DNA of 64,000 nt from Bacteroidota bacterium (lineage in GTDB: Bacteria; Bacteroidota; Bacteroidia; B-17B0; Aurantibacillaceae): NCBI GenBank assembly GCA_016711805.1, contig JADJSH010000001.1, positions 310,001 to 374,000 of the forward strand, read 5' to 3'. A model generated the notes under the pieces. The model searched no databases and was not told where the DNA came from. It was given only the letters and a program-made list of their open reading frames with translations. The stretch's first letter is position 1. Every line of letters begins with the position of its first letter. Shown here one piece after another: positions 27,975-37,642 of this stretch. A program made the position numbers and the translations under genes.

Positions 27975-28916
27975 ATGCAAGACATCATAGCAAAAATACC
28001 TCGTGAAGCATTATTAAGCGAGTTAACTAAGGATCGCTACATACGTAAAACCAACAATGGTGATAATGAAATATACATTATCACTCACCACGATTCACCA
28101 AACACGATGAAAGAAATCGGTCGTTTGAGAGAAGTAAGCTTCCGTCATGCTGGCGGTGGAACTGGCTTAGCTTGTGACCTAGATGAATTTGATATTGGAG
28201 AACACCCTTATAAACAATTATTAGTATGGGATCCTATTGAACAAGAAATAGTAGGTGCTTACCGTTTTATTTTATGCAGAGATGCGGAATATAAAGACGG
28301 AAAAGTACTATTAGCCACAACCGAATTATTTGATTTCTCTCCTGAATTTTATAAAACCTATTTGCCTTATACTATTGAATTAGGACGTTCTTTCATTCAA
28401 CCTCAATATCAACCTTCAGAGCAATTTAGAAAAGGATTATTTAGTTTAGATAACCTTTGGGACGGCTTAGGTGCTATTGTAGTAGATAATCCTGATATGA
28501 AATATTATTACGGCAAAGTAACTATGTATACAGATTTTAACGTGGAGGCTCGTGATTATATTTTATCCTTCTTAAAATATTATTTTCCAGACCCAAAAAA
28601 ATTAGTAACTCCAATACATGGTGTTGATATTAAAACAGATGTATCTGCATTTTTAAAAGAGATTGAAGGGAAGGATTACAAAGCAGGGCACGCTATTTTA
28701 AATAAACATGTGAGAGCTTTAGGAGAAAATATTCCTCCAATGGTTAACGCATACAGTAATTTATCAAGCACTATGTTATCCTTTGGAACTGCCATCAATC
28801 CTACCTTTGGCGGGGTTGAAGAAACTGGCATTTTAGTAACCATTGCAGATATTTACAAAAGTAAATCTGATAGACACATCGAAACATATAACAAAGAGTT
28901 AAGAGAAAGAATTTAA
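27975..28916 (+). CDS. GNAT-like N-acyltransferase, resembles glycine/ornithine-lipid enzyme GlsB/OlsB
   Basis: 313 residues. The N-terminal half has the GNAT-related acyl-ACP fold of the so-called hemolysin/OlsB group: GRLREVSFRHAGGGTG (about 47-62), LLVWDPIEQEIVGAYR (about 80-95) and IELGRSFIQPQYQ, the last being very typical of this family. These enzymes attach 3-hydroxy fatty acids to the amino group of glycine or ornithine, the first step of amino-acid lipids common in Bacteroidota. No GlsA-type O-acyltransferase follows; the next gene is engB. A different acceptor cannot be excluded. Confidence 0.72.
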   Translation: MQDIIAKIPREALLSELTKDRYIRKTNNGDNEIYIITHHDSPNTMKEIGRLREVSFRHAGGGTGLACDLDEFDIGEHPYKQLLVWDPIEQEIVGAYRFILCRDAEYKDGKVLLATTELFDFSPEFYKTYLPYTIELGRSFIQPQYQPSEQFRKGLFSLDNLWDGLGAIVVDNPDMKYYYGKVTMYTDFNVEARDYILSFLKYYFPDPKKLVTPIHGVDIKTDVSAFLKEIEGKDYKAGHAILNKHVRALGENIPPMVNAYSNLSSTMLSFGTAINPTFGGVEETGILVTIADIYKSKSDRHIETYNKELRERI

Positions 28917-28926
28917 TTACAGATAA

Positions 28927-28972
28927 ACTTAGCGATCTTTGCGTAAATCCTTTGCGTTCTTTGCGGTTAAAT
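28927..28972. repeat. Dispersed intergenic TTTGCG-type repeat
   Basis: The sequence carries three TTTGCG copies (28938-28943, 28951-28956, 28960-28965) in the frame CTTAGCGATCTTTGCG, CCTTTGCG, CTTTGCGGTTAA. From memory, near-identical stretches are found between genes in many Bacteroidota genomes. It ends 13 bases before the engB start; no copy is seen elsewhere in this window. Confidence 0.5.
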
Positions 28973-28985
28973 ACAAATACAAAAA

Positions 28986-29666
28986 ATGGAAATAAAAAAT
29001 GCTAAATTTTTAAAAAGCAGTTCTAATAACAAACACTGTCCCCCGCCCGATAAGCCAGAGTTTGCTTTTATTGGAAGAAGTAACGTTGGAAAGTCCTCGT
29101 TAATCAATATGCTTTGTAATGAAAAAAACTTAGCAAAAACTTCTTCAAAACCCGGCAAAACACAATTAATTAATCACTTTATTATAGATAATAAATGGTA
29201 CTTGGTGGATTTACCCGGATATGGTTACGCTAAAACAAGCAAAACTAATTTAGATAAGTTTGAAGAGTTAATTAGTAACTACATCACCAAACGTAAAAAT
29301 TTAATTTGTGTGATTATTTTAATTGATAGTCGTTTAGAATTACAACCTATTGATGGCGAATTTATGGATTGGTGTACACAACATGAAATTCCATTTTGCT
29401 TAGCCTTTACTAAAATTGATAAACTAGGTAAAAACCAATGGGCTAGTAATTTTGCTAAATACAAAAAACGCTTAATGGATTATTGGGGAGAATTGCCTCA
29501 ACTATTTGAAACTAGTGCCGAAAAAAGACAAGGTAAGGAAGCTATTTTAGAATACATTGGCGAAAATATGCAATATTTTGTTCCTCCTCCAAAAGGAGTG
29601 AAAGCAACGAACGATGACGATGATGAGTTTGATGAAGAATATGAAAACGACAACAATGGTATCTGA
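28986..29666 (+). CDS. engB: Ribosome biogenesis GTPase EngB (YihA/YsxC)
   Basis: A 226-residue essential-type GTPase for large-subunit ribosome assembly. G1 is GRSNVGKSS (30-38), followed by KTSSKPGKTQ (G2 area), G3 in DLPGYGYA (75-82), the G4 motif TKIDK and G5-like TSAEK. The C-terminus carries a long acidic tail (NDDDDEFDEEYEND) of a kind seen in some homologues. Length fits the family. The downstream small gene begins inside its last codons. Confidence 0.96.
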   Translation: MEIKNAKFLKSSSNNKHCPPPDKPEFAFIGRSNVGKSSLINMLCNEKNLAKTSSKPGKTQLINHFIIDNKWYLVDLPGYGYAKTSKTNLDKFEELISNYITKRKNLICVIILIDSRLELQPIDGEFMDWCTQHEIPFCLAFTKIDKLGKNQWASNFAKYKKRLMDYWGELPQLFETSAEKRQGKEAILEYIGENMQYFVPPPKGVKATNDDDDEFDEEYENDNNGI

Positions 29667-29988
29667 GTGGCAACAATTGCAAGATAAATTGAAAGAACGT
29701 TTTGGCTCAGAAATGGATCATGATGCTATTTTATTTATGATTGGTTTACAAGAACTAGATAAGCCTTATAAAGCTTATAAAAAGGACGAGAAACTAGAAG
29801 TGATGCATATTGGGGTTTGCACTGTATTAGCACCTTATGGTTTTTATGAATACAAAGGCAGAGATGATGACGATTGGCCACACTGGGAGCTAAAAGAAAA
29901 GATACCTTTTTTAGATGCAAAGAGCCAAAGCAAATTAATGAATGATGCTTTAATTGATTACTTTAAACGAATTGATTTTTTTGAATAA
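29641..29988 (+). CDS. Conserved small protein of unknown function
   Basis: About 115 residues from ATG 29641 (reading MKTTTMVSEWQQL); ATG 29656 is equally possible, and further upstream in-frame codons lie in the engB tail. The protein is soluble, with EWQQLQDKLKERF, ILFMIGLQELDKPYKAY, VMHIGVCTVLAPYGFYEY and DDDWPHWELKEKIPFL. The pattern is strong enough to be a real Bacteroidota family, but I cannot name it. It overlaps the engB 3' end by up to 26 bases, so the two are co-transcribed. Confidence 0.75.
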   Translation: MKTTTMVSEWQQLQDKLKERFGSEMDHDAILFMIGLQELDKPYKAYKKDEKLEVMHIGVCTVLAPYGFYEYKGRDDDDWPHWELKEKIPFLDAKSQSKLMNDALIDYFKRIDFFE

Positions 29989-30117
29989 GGCTCACTACTT
30001 ACCGTTGCATTTAAAATTACTGAAACTCTCCCAATCCCCTTTTAAAAAAGATATTTCAAAGCATGCAGATAAATAATGAGCTTTAATTCATTAAAATTCA
30101 TTTAGTAAAAATTCAAA

Positions 30118-32226
30118 TTATTCAATAACAATTTTCTTAGTAATTTCTTGATTTCCAAAATTTATGGTCACAAAATAAATTCCTGAATTTAATTGAGCAG
30201 ATGCGTTAATTTCAATTTTACTAGTAATACCCGAAGTAACAGTTACTTCTTTTTTCTCAACAACTCTTCCAGTTACATCAAACACAACAATATAAATAGT
30301 AGAGTTCGTTTGTGGAGTAAATTCAATTACTGAAACAGCATTTGTTGGATTAGGATATACCGACAAGGAGATACTCTTTTCTAAATCAGATAAAGATGTT
30401 ACTGTACTTCCAGTTAAATTAATTTGATCGATATAAATATTGTTTGCACCGTCTACAAAATAATCTGCTTTAAAGAAAAATCTAAACTTTACGCTGGGTT
30501 TATTATTTAAATTAGATAGCAAGCCAGATGGAATTGATACTAACTTCCACTGCGATGAACTTGGCGCAAAAGACGTATTTAATGTGCCTCCTGAATTTGA
30601 AGCCATGGTATTTATATTTGGTATACCAAGTATATTAGACCATGAACCTCCGCAATCTAATGAATACTGAACTTTAAAAGAATCAGCTTGTGTTGCATAT
30701 CGTTTTGCGTAAGCATAATAATACGAAAGATTGAGTGCAGAAGTATTTGTGAAATCAAAAAATGGTGTTTCAAAATAATCTCGATTACCATAGTTAGTTG
30801 AATCAGGGAAATTATTAATATAAATACTTTTGTTAGTAGAATTAGCACCTAAACTAATATTCTGTTTCCATGTAACTGTATCAGATTGCTCATTAACTAT
30901 AGCAATATTATTTGGTAGTGTAGCTCCTTCAAAATCAAAACTATAAGGCACAGTCAATCCTCCTTGTCCGTTAACAACGGTTATATATGAATTTTTAGTT
31001 TCAGTGTCAGCCCCATTTGCACTAGTTGCGGTTAACGAAACTGGATAAACACCTGCGGCTGGATAAGAAACTACTACAACAGAGTTAGTGGAAGTAGATG
31101 GACTGCCACCAACAAAATTCCACAGCAAACTACCTGCCGACGGACCAAACTGACTTAAACTTGCAAAGGTATAGGTACTTCCTGCGCAATTAATAGACTT
31201 AGTCACATAAAAATCTGCTAAAGTATTACAACTGAAACTCGAATTAACAACGCCAGTTAATATATGATTTGCATTTGTAGAGAGATTATTTCTTCCGTTT
31301 GTCGAACCGTTTATCGATGCGTGCATATTAGCAGCCTGCCCATTTGTAAACATAATTTTGCATGGCGAATAATCCATATAATTTTGTGCGTTTTCAAAAA
31401 CACCTGGCGTACAAACGTCTGAACTCGTCGTATTACAAGTCGAAAACCCTTTAGTAATTGGTGTATCACTTATCCCATCATCACCACAAACAACTCCAGG
31501 CTGATTAGATACTCCCCAAATATGCGGAATACTAAACCAATGTGCTACTTCATGCGTTAATACACGCGAGTATGATAATTGACTTGTGCCAATACTACCA
31601 ACCATATTGTGCATCGACACAATCGCATCACAAGAATCGGGAATACCAATACCTGGAAGAAAGGTGTAAGCCGTTGCGTTTATATTTATAGTTTTTACAA
31701 CATAAATATTTAAGTATTGATTAGTTGGCCAGCTATATATAAAATCACTTAAATTATTAGCATCCCAATTAGTTTTGTTGGTATAGTGTCTTACTATTCC
31801 ATTGGTACAATTACCATCGGGGTCGATAGTTGCTAATTTAAAAGCAAATCCAACGTTGGCAATGTTATTTGTGAAAGTTGGAATAACCGAAATCGTATCA
31901 GCATTTTGTTTTTGGTAGTCACGATTTAAAATTGCAACCTGATCAATTACTTGCGCATCTGAAATATTTTCTACACCGCCCATGTGCAAAATATGAAATA
32001 CAACTGGAATAGTATAAGACGGTGCGGTCGTTATTTTACTAGTCGAATTTCCTTGAATTGACTTTTGATTTCGTAAATTATCAAATTGCGCCTTTTTTTC
32101 AGGATGTTTTTGGAACCACGCATTCATTACTTCCGCCTGACCGCAAGTGGAAATAGATTGAGCAAGTGATTTCATGCTTACACAGCAAATAAAAAACAGT
32201 CCTGCATTTAAAATTAATTGTTTCAT
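30118..32226 (-). CDS. Secreted M43 (pappalysin-like) metalloprotease with PKD and T9SS domains
   Basis: 702 residues. After a signal peptide (MKQLILNAGLFFICCVSMKS) and a short propeptide comes an M43 domain with PVVFHILHMGG and the zinc motif HEVAHWFSIPH (His225, His229, His235), where Ser replaces the usual Gly of HEXXHXXGXXH. GVVCGDDGISDTP and QNYMDYSPCKIMFTNGQ (the Met-turn) fit M43. A PKD domain (about 335-420), a jelly-roll region (about 430-610) and a type A sorting domain with SVYPNPTNAV follow. It is exported by T9SS and probably degrades extracellular protein. The upstream hydrolase stop overlaps the start (ATGA), so the two are coupled. Confidence 0.88.
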   Translation of the reverse strand: MKQLILNAGLFFICCVSMKSLAQSISTCGQAEVMNAWFQKHPEKKAQFDNLRNQKSIQGNSTSKITTAPSYTIPVVFHILHMGGVENISDAQVIDQVAILNRDYQKQNADTISVIPTFTNNIANVGFAFKLATIDPDGNCTNGIVRHYTNKTNWDANNLSDFIYSWPTNQYLNIYVVKTININATAYTFLPGIGIPDSCDAIVSMHNMVGSIGTSQLSYSRVLTHEVAHWFSIPHIWGVSNQPGVVCGDDGISDTPITKGFSTCNTTSSDVCTPGVFENAQNYMDYSPCKIMFTNGQAANMHASINGSTNGRNNLSTNANHILTGVVNSSFSCNTLADFYVTKSINCAGSTYTFASLSQFGPSAGSLLWNFVGGSPSTSTNSVVVVSYPAAGVYPVSLTATSANGADTETKNSYITVVNGQGGLTVPYSFDFEGATLPNNIAIVNEQSDTVTWKQNISLGANSTNKSIYINNFPDSTNYGNRDYFETPFFDFTNTSALNLSYYYAYAKRYATQADSFKVQYSLDCGGSWSNILGIPNINTMASNSGGTLNTSFAPSSSQWKLVSIPSGLLSNLNNKPSVKFRFFFKADYFVDGANNIYIDQINLTGSTVTSLSDLEKSISLSVYPNPTNAVSVIEFTPQTNSTIYIVVFDVTGRVVEKKEVTVTSGITSKIEINASAQLNSGIYFVTINFGNQEITKKIVIE

Positions 32227-33636
32227 TTTTTTATAGATTTAATTGGCGGGGAATTACTTTTAGTCAAATTAATAGCCATCCATTCGCACACAATATCAAA
32301 TAGCTTCGTATTAAAGTGTTGTGATGCATACAATTGATATTTAGATGGATCGGTTTGCATTTTAATATAATCATCCATCGTTCCTATTTCTTGGAACATG
32401 TGATTAGTTTTAGACATTAATAAAAAACGTCCTTTCCCCGGATGATATTTATTGACATGCTTAACTAAAGCCTCGTGATCAAGCGAATTATTGGCAGCAA
32501 TATCCGACTCTCCGTATATTGCAAGCACATTAGTGTTAGCATTTTTCCATGCCTCTGCCATATTATGACCATTAATTTCTTGATGAAATTCGATGGTTCT
32601 ACCTGCTAAACCTAAATTTGTATTCACATCGTACTCAAAAGCTTGTTTTAATACTTTTAAATGATTTGTATCTCTTGCCAGTTCTTTAGCAGATTTACCA
32701 TTAAAGAATAAATCATTAAATGTTGGTTCCATCAATGCAACGGCTCTTTTCAAAGAATCTAAATTTCCCCCATAATATGCTGCCTGATAAATGATTGCAT
32801 CTTTTAAATACTCACCCCATTGTTTAAATACAGTACCATAAACAACAACTCCTTTTGGATGAAATTGTTCTGCTAATAATGGAGCTGTTACTCCACCTAA
32901 TGAATGTCCGAAAATAAAAATACAGCTTGTATCAAGACTTCTAGATGATAACAATTTTTTTATATCCCTCTTTAAAAACATCAAGTTCTTGGTTAAAGCC
33001 AATTTCTTCGCATGGAATAGTGCTGTAACTATCTCCCATTCCTTTCTTTTCAACGTAATACACGTTAAATCCTTTCTCAACCATGGCATCAATAGCCAAT
33101 TTAGTAGGATCATTGGCTTGCAAATTATCTAATGAATAGCACGAAATTCCTTGAACAAAATAAACCGTACCGATACTTTTTTTAGATACAGGTTCTTTAA
33201 ATATTGTTCTTATAAATTCATTATTAAATTTAAACTCTCCATAAGTTATTTTAAATTTATCACTCACCTCATAAGGCTTTCCTTTTACCAAGCCCAATAA
33301 TTTTAACGATGAATTATTTCTTATCACAATTAATGAAATAGAATCACCATCTTTAAAATGCTTTGCCAATTGTATTAAAGACGGTGTGGATTGAATCGCA
33401 ACATTATTACAATTGGTAATCAGATCATAAGGTTTCACACCTAATTTATCGGCTGTTGTTTGTGGAATAACAAACTGAACCAAAGAGCCATTATTGGACT
33501 TTAAATTCATTTTTTTATAAATACTATCGGGAACCGAATTGTATAATCCAACACCTAAAGAGCCCTTCCTTTTAATATTCTGAGAATAAACTGAAAGAGT
33601 AACAAAAAATGAAAAAAATATGATTTTAACTCGCAT
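32223..33636 (-). CDS. Exported alpha/beta hydrolase with N-terminal PDZ-like domain (one frameshift)
   Basis: Corrected, this is about 470 residues. A signal peptide (MRVKIIFFSFFVTLSVYS) precedes a PDZ-like domain, with QTTADKLGVKPYDLIT and HFKDGDSISLIVIRN. An alpha/beta-hydrolase domain follows with GTVYFVQGISCYSLD, the nucleophile elbow FGHSLGGVT, an acidic residue in IYGESDIAAN and a C-terminal His in SKTNHMFQEIG. This completes a plausible Ser-Asp-His triad. The fold suggests an esterase or peptidase acting on the periplasmic side. The frame breaks in the T7 run 32955-32961, where one base fewer restores it. It shares an operon with the M43 protease. Confidence 0.77.
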
Positions 33637-33652
33637 AAAAAACTAATTATTC

Positions 33653-33660
33653 AAAGTTAA
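33653..33660 (-). promoter_or_regulatory. -7 promoter box TAACTTTG (minus strand)
   Basis: A perfect TAnnTTTG match on the minus strand, 16 bases before the ATG at 33636. It would drive the hydrolase-M43 protease operon. Confidence 0.5.
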
Positions 33661-33699
33661 GAGGTGTAACAAAATAACATTTGTCAAATGCTGCTAATT

Positions 33700-34590
33700 T
33701 TAAGCGAGGAATTTTGAAGGAGAATATCCAAAATGTTTTTTAAATGATTTACTAAAGCTGTAAATATCGGAAAAGCCTGATAGCATTGATACTGAAGAAA
33801 TATCGAGCTGTTCCTTTTTCAAAATAGATTTCGCAAAACAAAGTCGTTTTTGAATAATGTATTGATGAGGGCTTACAGAAAAAACGGATTTAAATAATCT
33901 AAAAAAATGATATTCGGAAAGGCCAACCTCAAATGCTATGGATTCAATAGAAAGCGCTGAAGTAAAACATGAATCTATATAATCTTTTCCATTATATAGT
34001 TTTCGTAACAAATCCTTCTTAGTTTCTGATTTTACAGCATTAATCGACTGAAATTGCTTAAATACAGGGATATGATCTGCAACAATTTTTTCTGCAAGCG
34101 TATAATAAAACTCATTACTAAGATTTAGCTCACTTGTTGGATTATTTAGCAAAACTGACTCCAAGCCTAACATAAATTGACCTAAGTGAGTTTGGCTGGC
34201 ATTGTATTTATTTTCGAGAAAACTTGGAGTATTAAAAAAACGATCTAAATCTATATCCACAAAACTAGTATCTGGTTTTAAGTAACTAGCTACAACTTCT
34301 GACAAGATATTTGGAGCCACATCAATACATATTCCCGTAACAGATTTTTTGCTATCAACTTCTACGAATCCTTCACTAAACTTATTAGCTAAAAGGTATT
34401 GTTGATTTTTTATGATGTATTTGTTTCCATTAACTGAATATAATTCGGAACCATCGACTACATATTTTATCGAAAAACTTCTAAAAGGTGACGGAGAATA
34501 AAATTCGTTTAAAACAGAATAATTTATCAAATTACTGTTTTTAGGTAAAGCAATTTTACTTACTGTATTTTCTGTAAAAACGTCAGGCAT
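33700..34590 (-). CDS. AraC-family transcriptional regulator
   Basis: 296 residues. The N-terminal part is cupin-like (sensor or dimerisation). The C-terminal 100 residues hold two helix-turn-helix units: SIESIAFEVGLSEYHFFRLFK and ISSVSMLSGFSDIYSFSKSF, ending in FGYSPSKF, the AraC signature. It is likely a DNA-binding regulator. It stands upstream of the hydrolase/protease operon on the same strand with a 63-base gap, so that operon is a plausible target; the divergent M16 gene is another. Confidence 0.88.
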   Translation of the reverse strand: MPDVFTENTVSKIALPKNSNLINYSVLNEFYSPSPFRSFSIKYVVDGSELYSVNGNKYIIKNQQYLLANKFSEGFVEVDSKKSVTGICIDVAPNILSEVVASYLKPDTSFVDIDLDRFFNTPSFLENKYNASQTHLGQFMLGLESVLLNNPTSELNLSNEFYYTLAEKIVADHIPVFKQFQSINAVKSETKKDLLRKLYNGKDYIDSCFTSALSIESIAFEVGLSEYHFFRLFKSVFSVSPHQYIIQKRLCFAKSILKKEQLDISSVSMLSGFSDIYSFSKSFKKHFGYSPSKFLA

Positions 34591-34597
34591 ATTAGTT

Positions 34598-34605
34598 TAA
34601 AGATA
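34598..34605 (-). promoter_or_regulatory. -7 promoter-like box TATCTTTA (minus strand)
   Basis: TATCTTTA on the minus strand ends seven bases before the ATG at 34590 of the AraC-type gene, giving an almost leaderless transcript. Confidence 0.4.
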
Positions 34606-34765
34606 CCGATACGAACATCGTTTGAAGATTAAAATACGCCAATGGTTTAAATTCTATTTTTTTGGTAAAATTCCAGAGAAAATAATCGACTGGAGATTTA
34701 ATAAATATGTATATTCGAGATATAATTTAACACTATTATACTTTTTTAATTAAACATAAATTGTA

Positions 34766-37642
34766 ATGACAAACAAATCCATTTTATCAATTCTTACAAT
34801 AGCGTCATTAACTATGACTGCTCAAGTAAAACCAAAACCGACGACTACACCTACTAGTAAAACTGCTGTAAAACCAGCTGCTTCTACTACTAAATTAGTA
34901 GAAACTGTTACTAAAGTGGGGAAAGAAATAGTAATTCCATATAAAAAATATGTTTTAGCAAATGGTTTAACCGTAGTTGTTCACGAAGATCATAGCGATC
35001 CAATTGCCTATGTAGATGTAACTTACCATGTAGGTTCTAATAGAGAACAGCAAGGACGCTCAGGTTTTGCTCACTTTTTTGAACACATGATGTTTCAAGG
35101 TTCTAAAAATGTAGCAGATGAACAACATTTTAAAATTATTACAGAAGCAGGTGGAACATTAAATGGTTCAACCAACTCTGATAGAACAAACTATTTTGAA
35201 ACAGTTCCATCTAACCAATTAGAAAAAATGCTTTGGTTAGAAGCGGATAGAATGGGCTTTTTATTAGACTCTGTTACTCAGAAGAAATTTGAAGTACAAC
35301 GCGCTACAGTAAAAAACGAACGCGGACAAAATTATGATAACAAACCTTATGGATTAGTTGGTGAAAAAACTGGGGAAGCATTATTTCCTAAAGGTCATCC
35401 ATACTCTTGGACCACTATTGGATATATTGAAGATTTAAACAGAGTGGATGTAAATGATTTGAAACGTTTTTATATGCGCTGGTACGGGCCTAATAATGCT
35501 GTACTAACTGTTTCTGGAGATGTAAACACGGCAGAAGTTGTAAAGTTAGCAGAGAAATACTATGGTTCTATTCCTCGTGGACCAGAAGTAAAAAATATGA
35601 CAAAGCAAGCCGCTACATTAACAGAAAATAGATACATCTCTTATGAAGATAATGTGAAATTCCCTATGTATAAAGTAACCTACCCTACTGTAGCTTCAAT
35701 GGAGAAAGATGAAGTCGCATTAGAAGTACTAGGACAAATATTATCTTCTTCAAAAAGTTCTCCATTATACAATACATTTATTAAATCTCAAAAAGCAGTA
35801 TCAGCAAACGCATACAACTACAGTCGTGAATTAGCTGGACAGTTTGAAATATTAATTAGAGCTAATGCTGGTACAAAATTATCAGATATTGAATCGATGT
35901 TAAACCAATCGTTAGCTGATTGGGAAAAAACAGGGGCTACAAATGACGACATTAAAAAGTATAAGATAAACTATCAAAGTAGTTTATATGAAGGTTTATC
36001 AACAGTGCAAGGAAAAGGAAGACAATTAGCAGCTTACCAAACTTATGCTAATAATCCCAACTACTTAAAAATTGAAATGGCAAACAATTTAAAAGTAACT
36101 AAAGAAGACGTGATGCGCGTTTATAATACATACATCAAAGGAAAGTTTGCAGTAATTCTAAGTTGCGTTCCAAAAGGAAAATCTGATTTAGCTGCAAAAC
36201 CCGATACATGGAAAATGTATGAAAGAACCATTGAAGCTGAAAGTGCTGAGTATAAAAACTTATCTTATACGGAACCAAAAGATAATTTCGACAGAAGCAA
36301 AGTACCTGCGGCAAAAGCAGCAAAATTAGTTCCATTACCAAACTACTGGACATCTAATTTTAATAATGGAATTAAAGCAATTGGAATTAACAATAATGAT
36401 ATTCCAAAAGTAAATATTCAGTTTACTATGCCAATTGGTCACCGATATGAACCAAAATCAGGCTTAGCGGTTTTATTAACTTCTTTAATGGAAGAATCCA
36501 CACAAAAACATAGTGCTGAAGAAATTGGAAATATATTAGAACGCTTAGGTAGTGAAGTTTCATTTTATGCGAATGACAATGAAGTGGGACTGTATATTTC
36601 TTCATTAAAACAAAATTTAGATTCCACTTTAAAAATTGCAGAAGAAATGTTGTTCATGCCAAAATTTGATCAAGAAGATTTTGACTTGGTGAAAAAAGAA
36701 CAGTTAGATGGTATCACTAACTCTTTAACTCAAGCAACTGCTATTGCAAGCAACGTGTATGCAAAACTACTATATGGCGAAGGTTCTAATTTATCAATCT
36801 CTGCAAATGGTAATACTGAATCCGTTTCTTCAATAACTTTGGATGATGTTAAAGCTTATTATAAAAATTTCTCAGGCTTTAACTCTGTATTAGCTGTTAG
36901 TGGAGATATTGACCAAGTAAATGCGATAAAGAAATTAAGCTTCTTAAATAAACTACAATCAGTTAACACTATGCCTCAGGCAAAATACAAATTACCTGAA
37001 ATTGATAAAACACGCATCTATTTTGTAGATAAAAAAGGAGCGCCTCAATCCGAAATTAGAGTTGGTAATTTATCATTAGCTTATGATGCAACAGAAGAGT
37101 TTTTTAAATCAAACATCATGAACTATTCTTTTGCAGGAGCATTTAATAGTAGAGTCAACTTCATCTTGCGTGAAGTGAAAGGATTTACTTATGGTGCGCG
37201 TGGTGGTTTTAGTGGCAATAAATTTGTTGCACCATATACCATTGGTGCCGGTGTAAAAGCAAACACCACAGATAGTTCGCTTGTTATCATTATGGATGAA
37301 TTAAAAAAATACAGCGAAGGTGGTATTACTGCTGAAGAATTAGAATTTACAAAAAATGCTATGGCGCAAGCAGATGCGTTAAAATACGAATCGCCACAAC
37401 AAAAATTAGGCTTTGTGAAACGTATTTTAGATTATAACTTAGATAAAACATACGTCGCTAAACAAGGAGAAATTATCAAAACCATTACCAAAGCAGAAAT
37501 TGATGCTTTAGCTAAAAAGAATTTACCATATAATAACATGGTTATTTTAATTGTTGGCGATAAAGCAACTAACTTCGAAAAATTATCTAAACTTGGTTAT
37601 GAAATTATCGAGTTAGATGTAAATGGAAATAAGGTTAATTAG
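34766..37642 (+). CDS. M16-family zinc peptidase with two M16 halves
   Basis: 958 residues. The signal region (MTNKSILSILTIASLTMTAQ) is followed by a low-complexity Pro/Thr/Lys stretch, then the first M16 half with the inverted zinc motif HFFEH (103-107; His103, Glu106, His107) and a downstream acidic segment KNERGQNYD (third ligand region). The second half (about 560-950) repeats the fold (FTMPIGHRYEPKSGLAVL) but lacks HXXEH, as normal for the non-catalytic half. It is a periplasmic or surface clamp-like peptidase degrading peptides. It is transcribed alone and divergent from the AraC-type gene. Confidence 0.92.
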   Translation: MTNKSILSILTIASLTMTAQVKPKPTTTPTSKTAVKPAASTTKLVETVTKVGKEIVIPYKKYVLANGLTVVVHEDHSDPIAYVDVTYHVGSNREQQGRSGFAHFFEHMMFQGSKNVADEQHFKIITEAGGTLNGSTNSDRTNYFETVPSNQLEKMLWLEADRMGFLLDSVTQKKFEVQRATVKNERGQNYDNKPYGLVGEKTGEALFPKGHPYSWTTIGYIEDLNRVDVNDLKRFYMRWYGPNNAVLTVSGDVNTAEVVKLAEKYYGSIPRGPEVKNMTKQAATLTENRYISYEDNVKFPMYKVTYPTVASMEKDEVALEVLGQILSSSKSSPLYNTFIKSQKAVSANAYNYSRELAGQFEILIRANAGTKLSDIESMLNQSLADWEKTGATNDDIKKYKINYQSSLYEGLSTVQGKGRQLAAYQTYANNPNYLKIEMANNLKVTKEDVMRVYNTYIKGKFAVILSCVPKGKSDLAAKPDTWKMYERTIEAESAEYKNLSYTEPKDNFDRSKVPAAKAAKLVPLPNYWTSNFNNGIKAIGINNNDIPKVNIQFTMPIGHRYEPKSGLAVLLTSLMEESTQKHSAEEIGNILERLGSEVSFYANDNEVGLYISSLKQNLDSTLKIAEEMLFMPKFDQEDFDLVKKEQLDGITNSLTQATAIASNVYAKLLYGEGSNLSISANGNTESVSSITLDDVKAYYKNFSGFNSVLAVSGDIDQVNAIKKLSFLNKLQSVNTMPQAKYKLPEIDKTRIYFVDKKGAPQSEIRVGNLSLAYDATEEFFKSNIMNYSFAGAFNSRVNFILREVKGFTYGARGGFSGNKFVAPYTIGAGVKANTTDSSLVIIMDELKKYSEGGITAEELEFTKNAMAQADALKYESPQQKLGFVKRILDYNLDKTYVAKQGEIIKTITKAEIDALAKKNLPYNNMVILIVGDKATNFEKLSKLGYEIIELDVNGNKVN

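Noticed and set aside
29989..30117. Terminator or small RNA between the small protein gene and the M43 gene
   Set aside because: No convincing stem with a T run on either strand.
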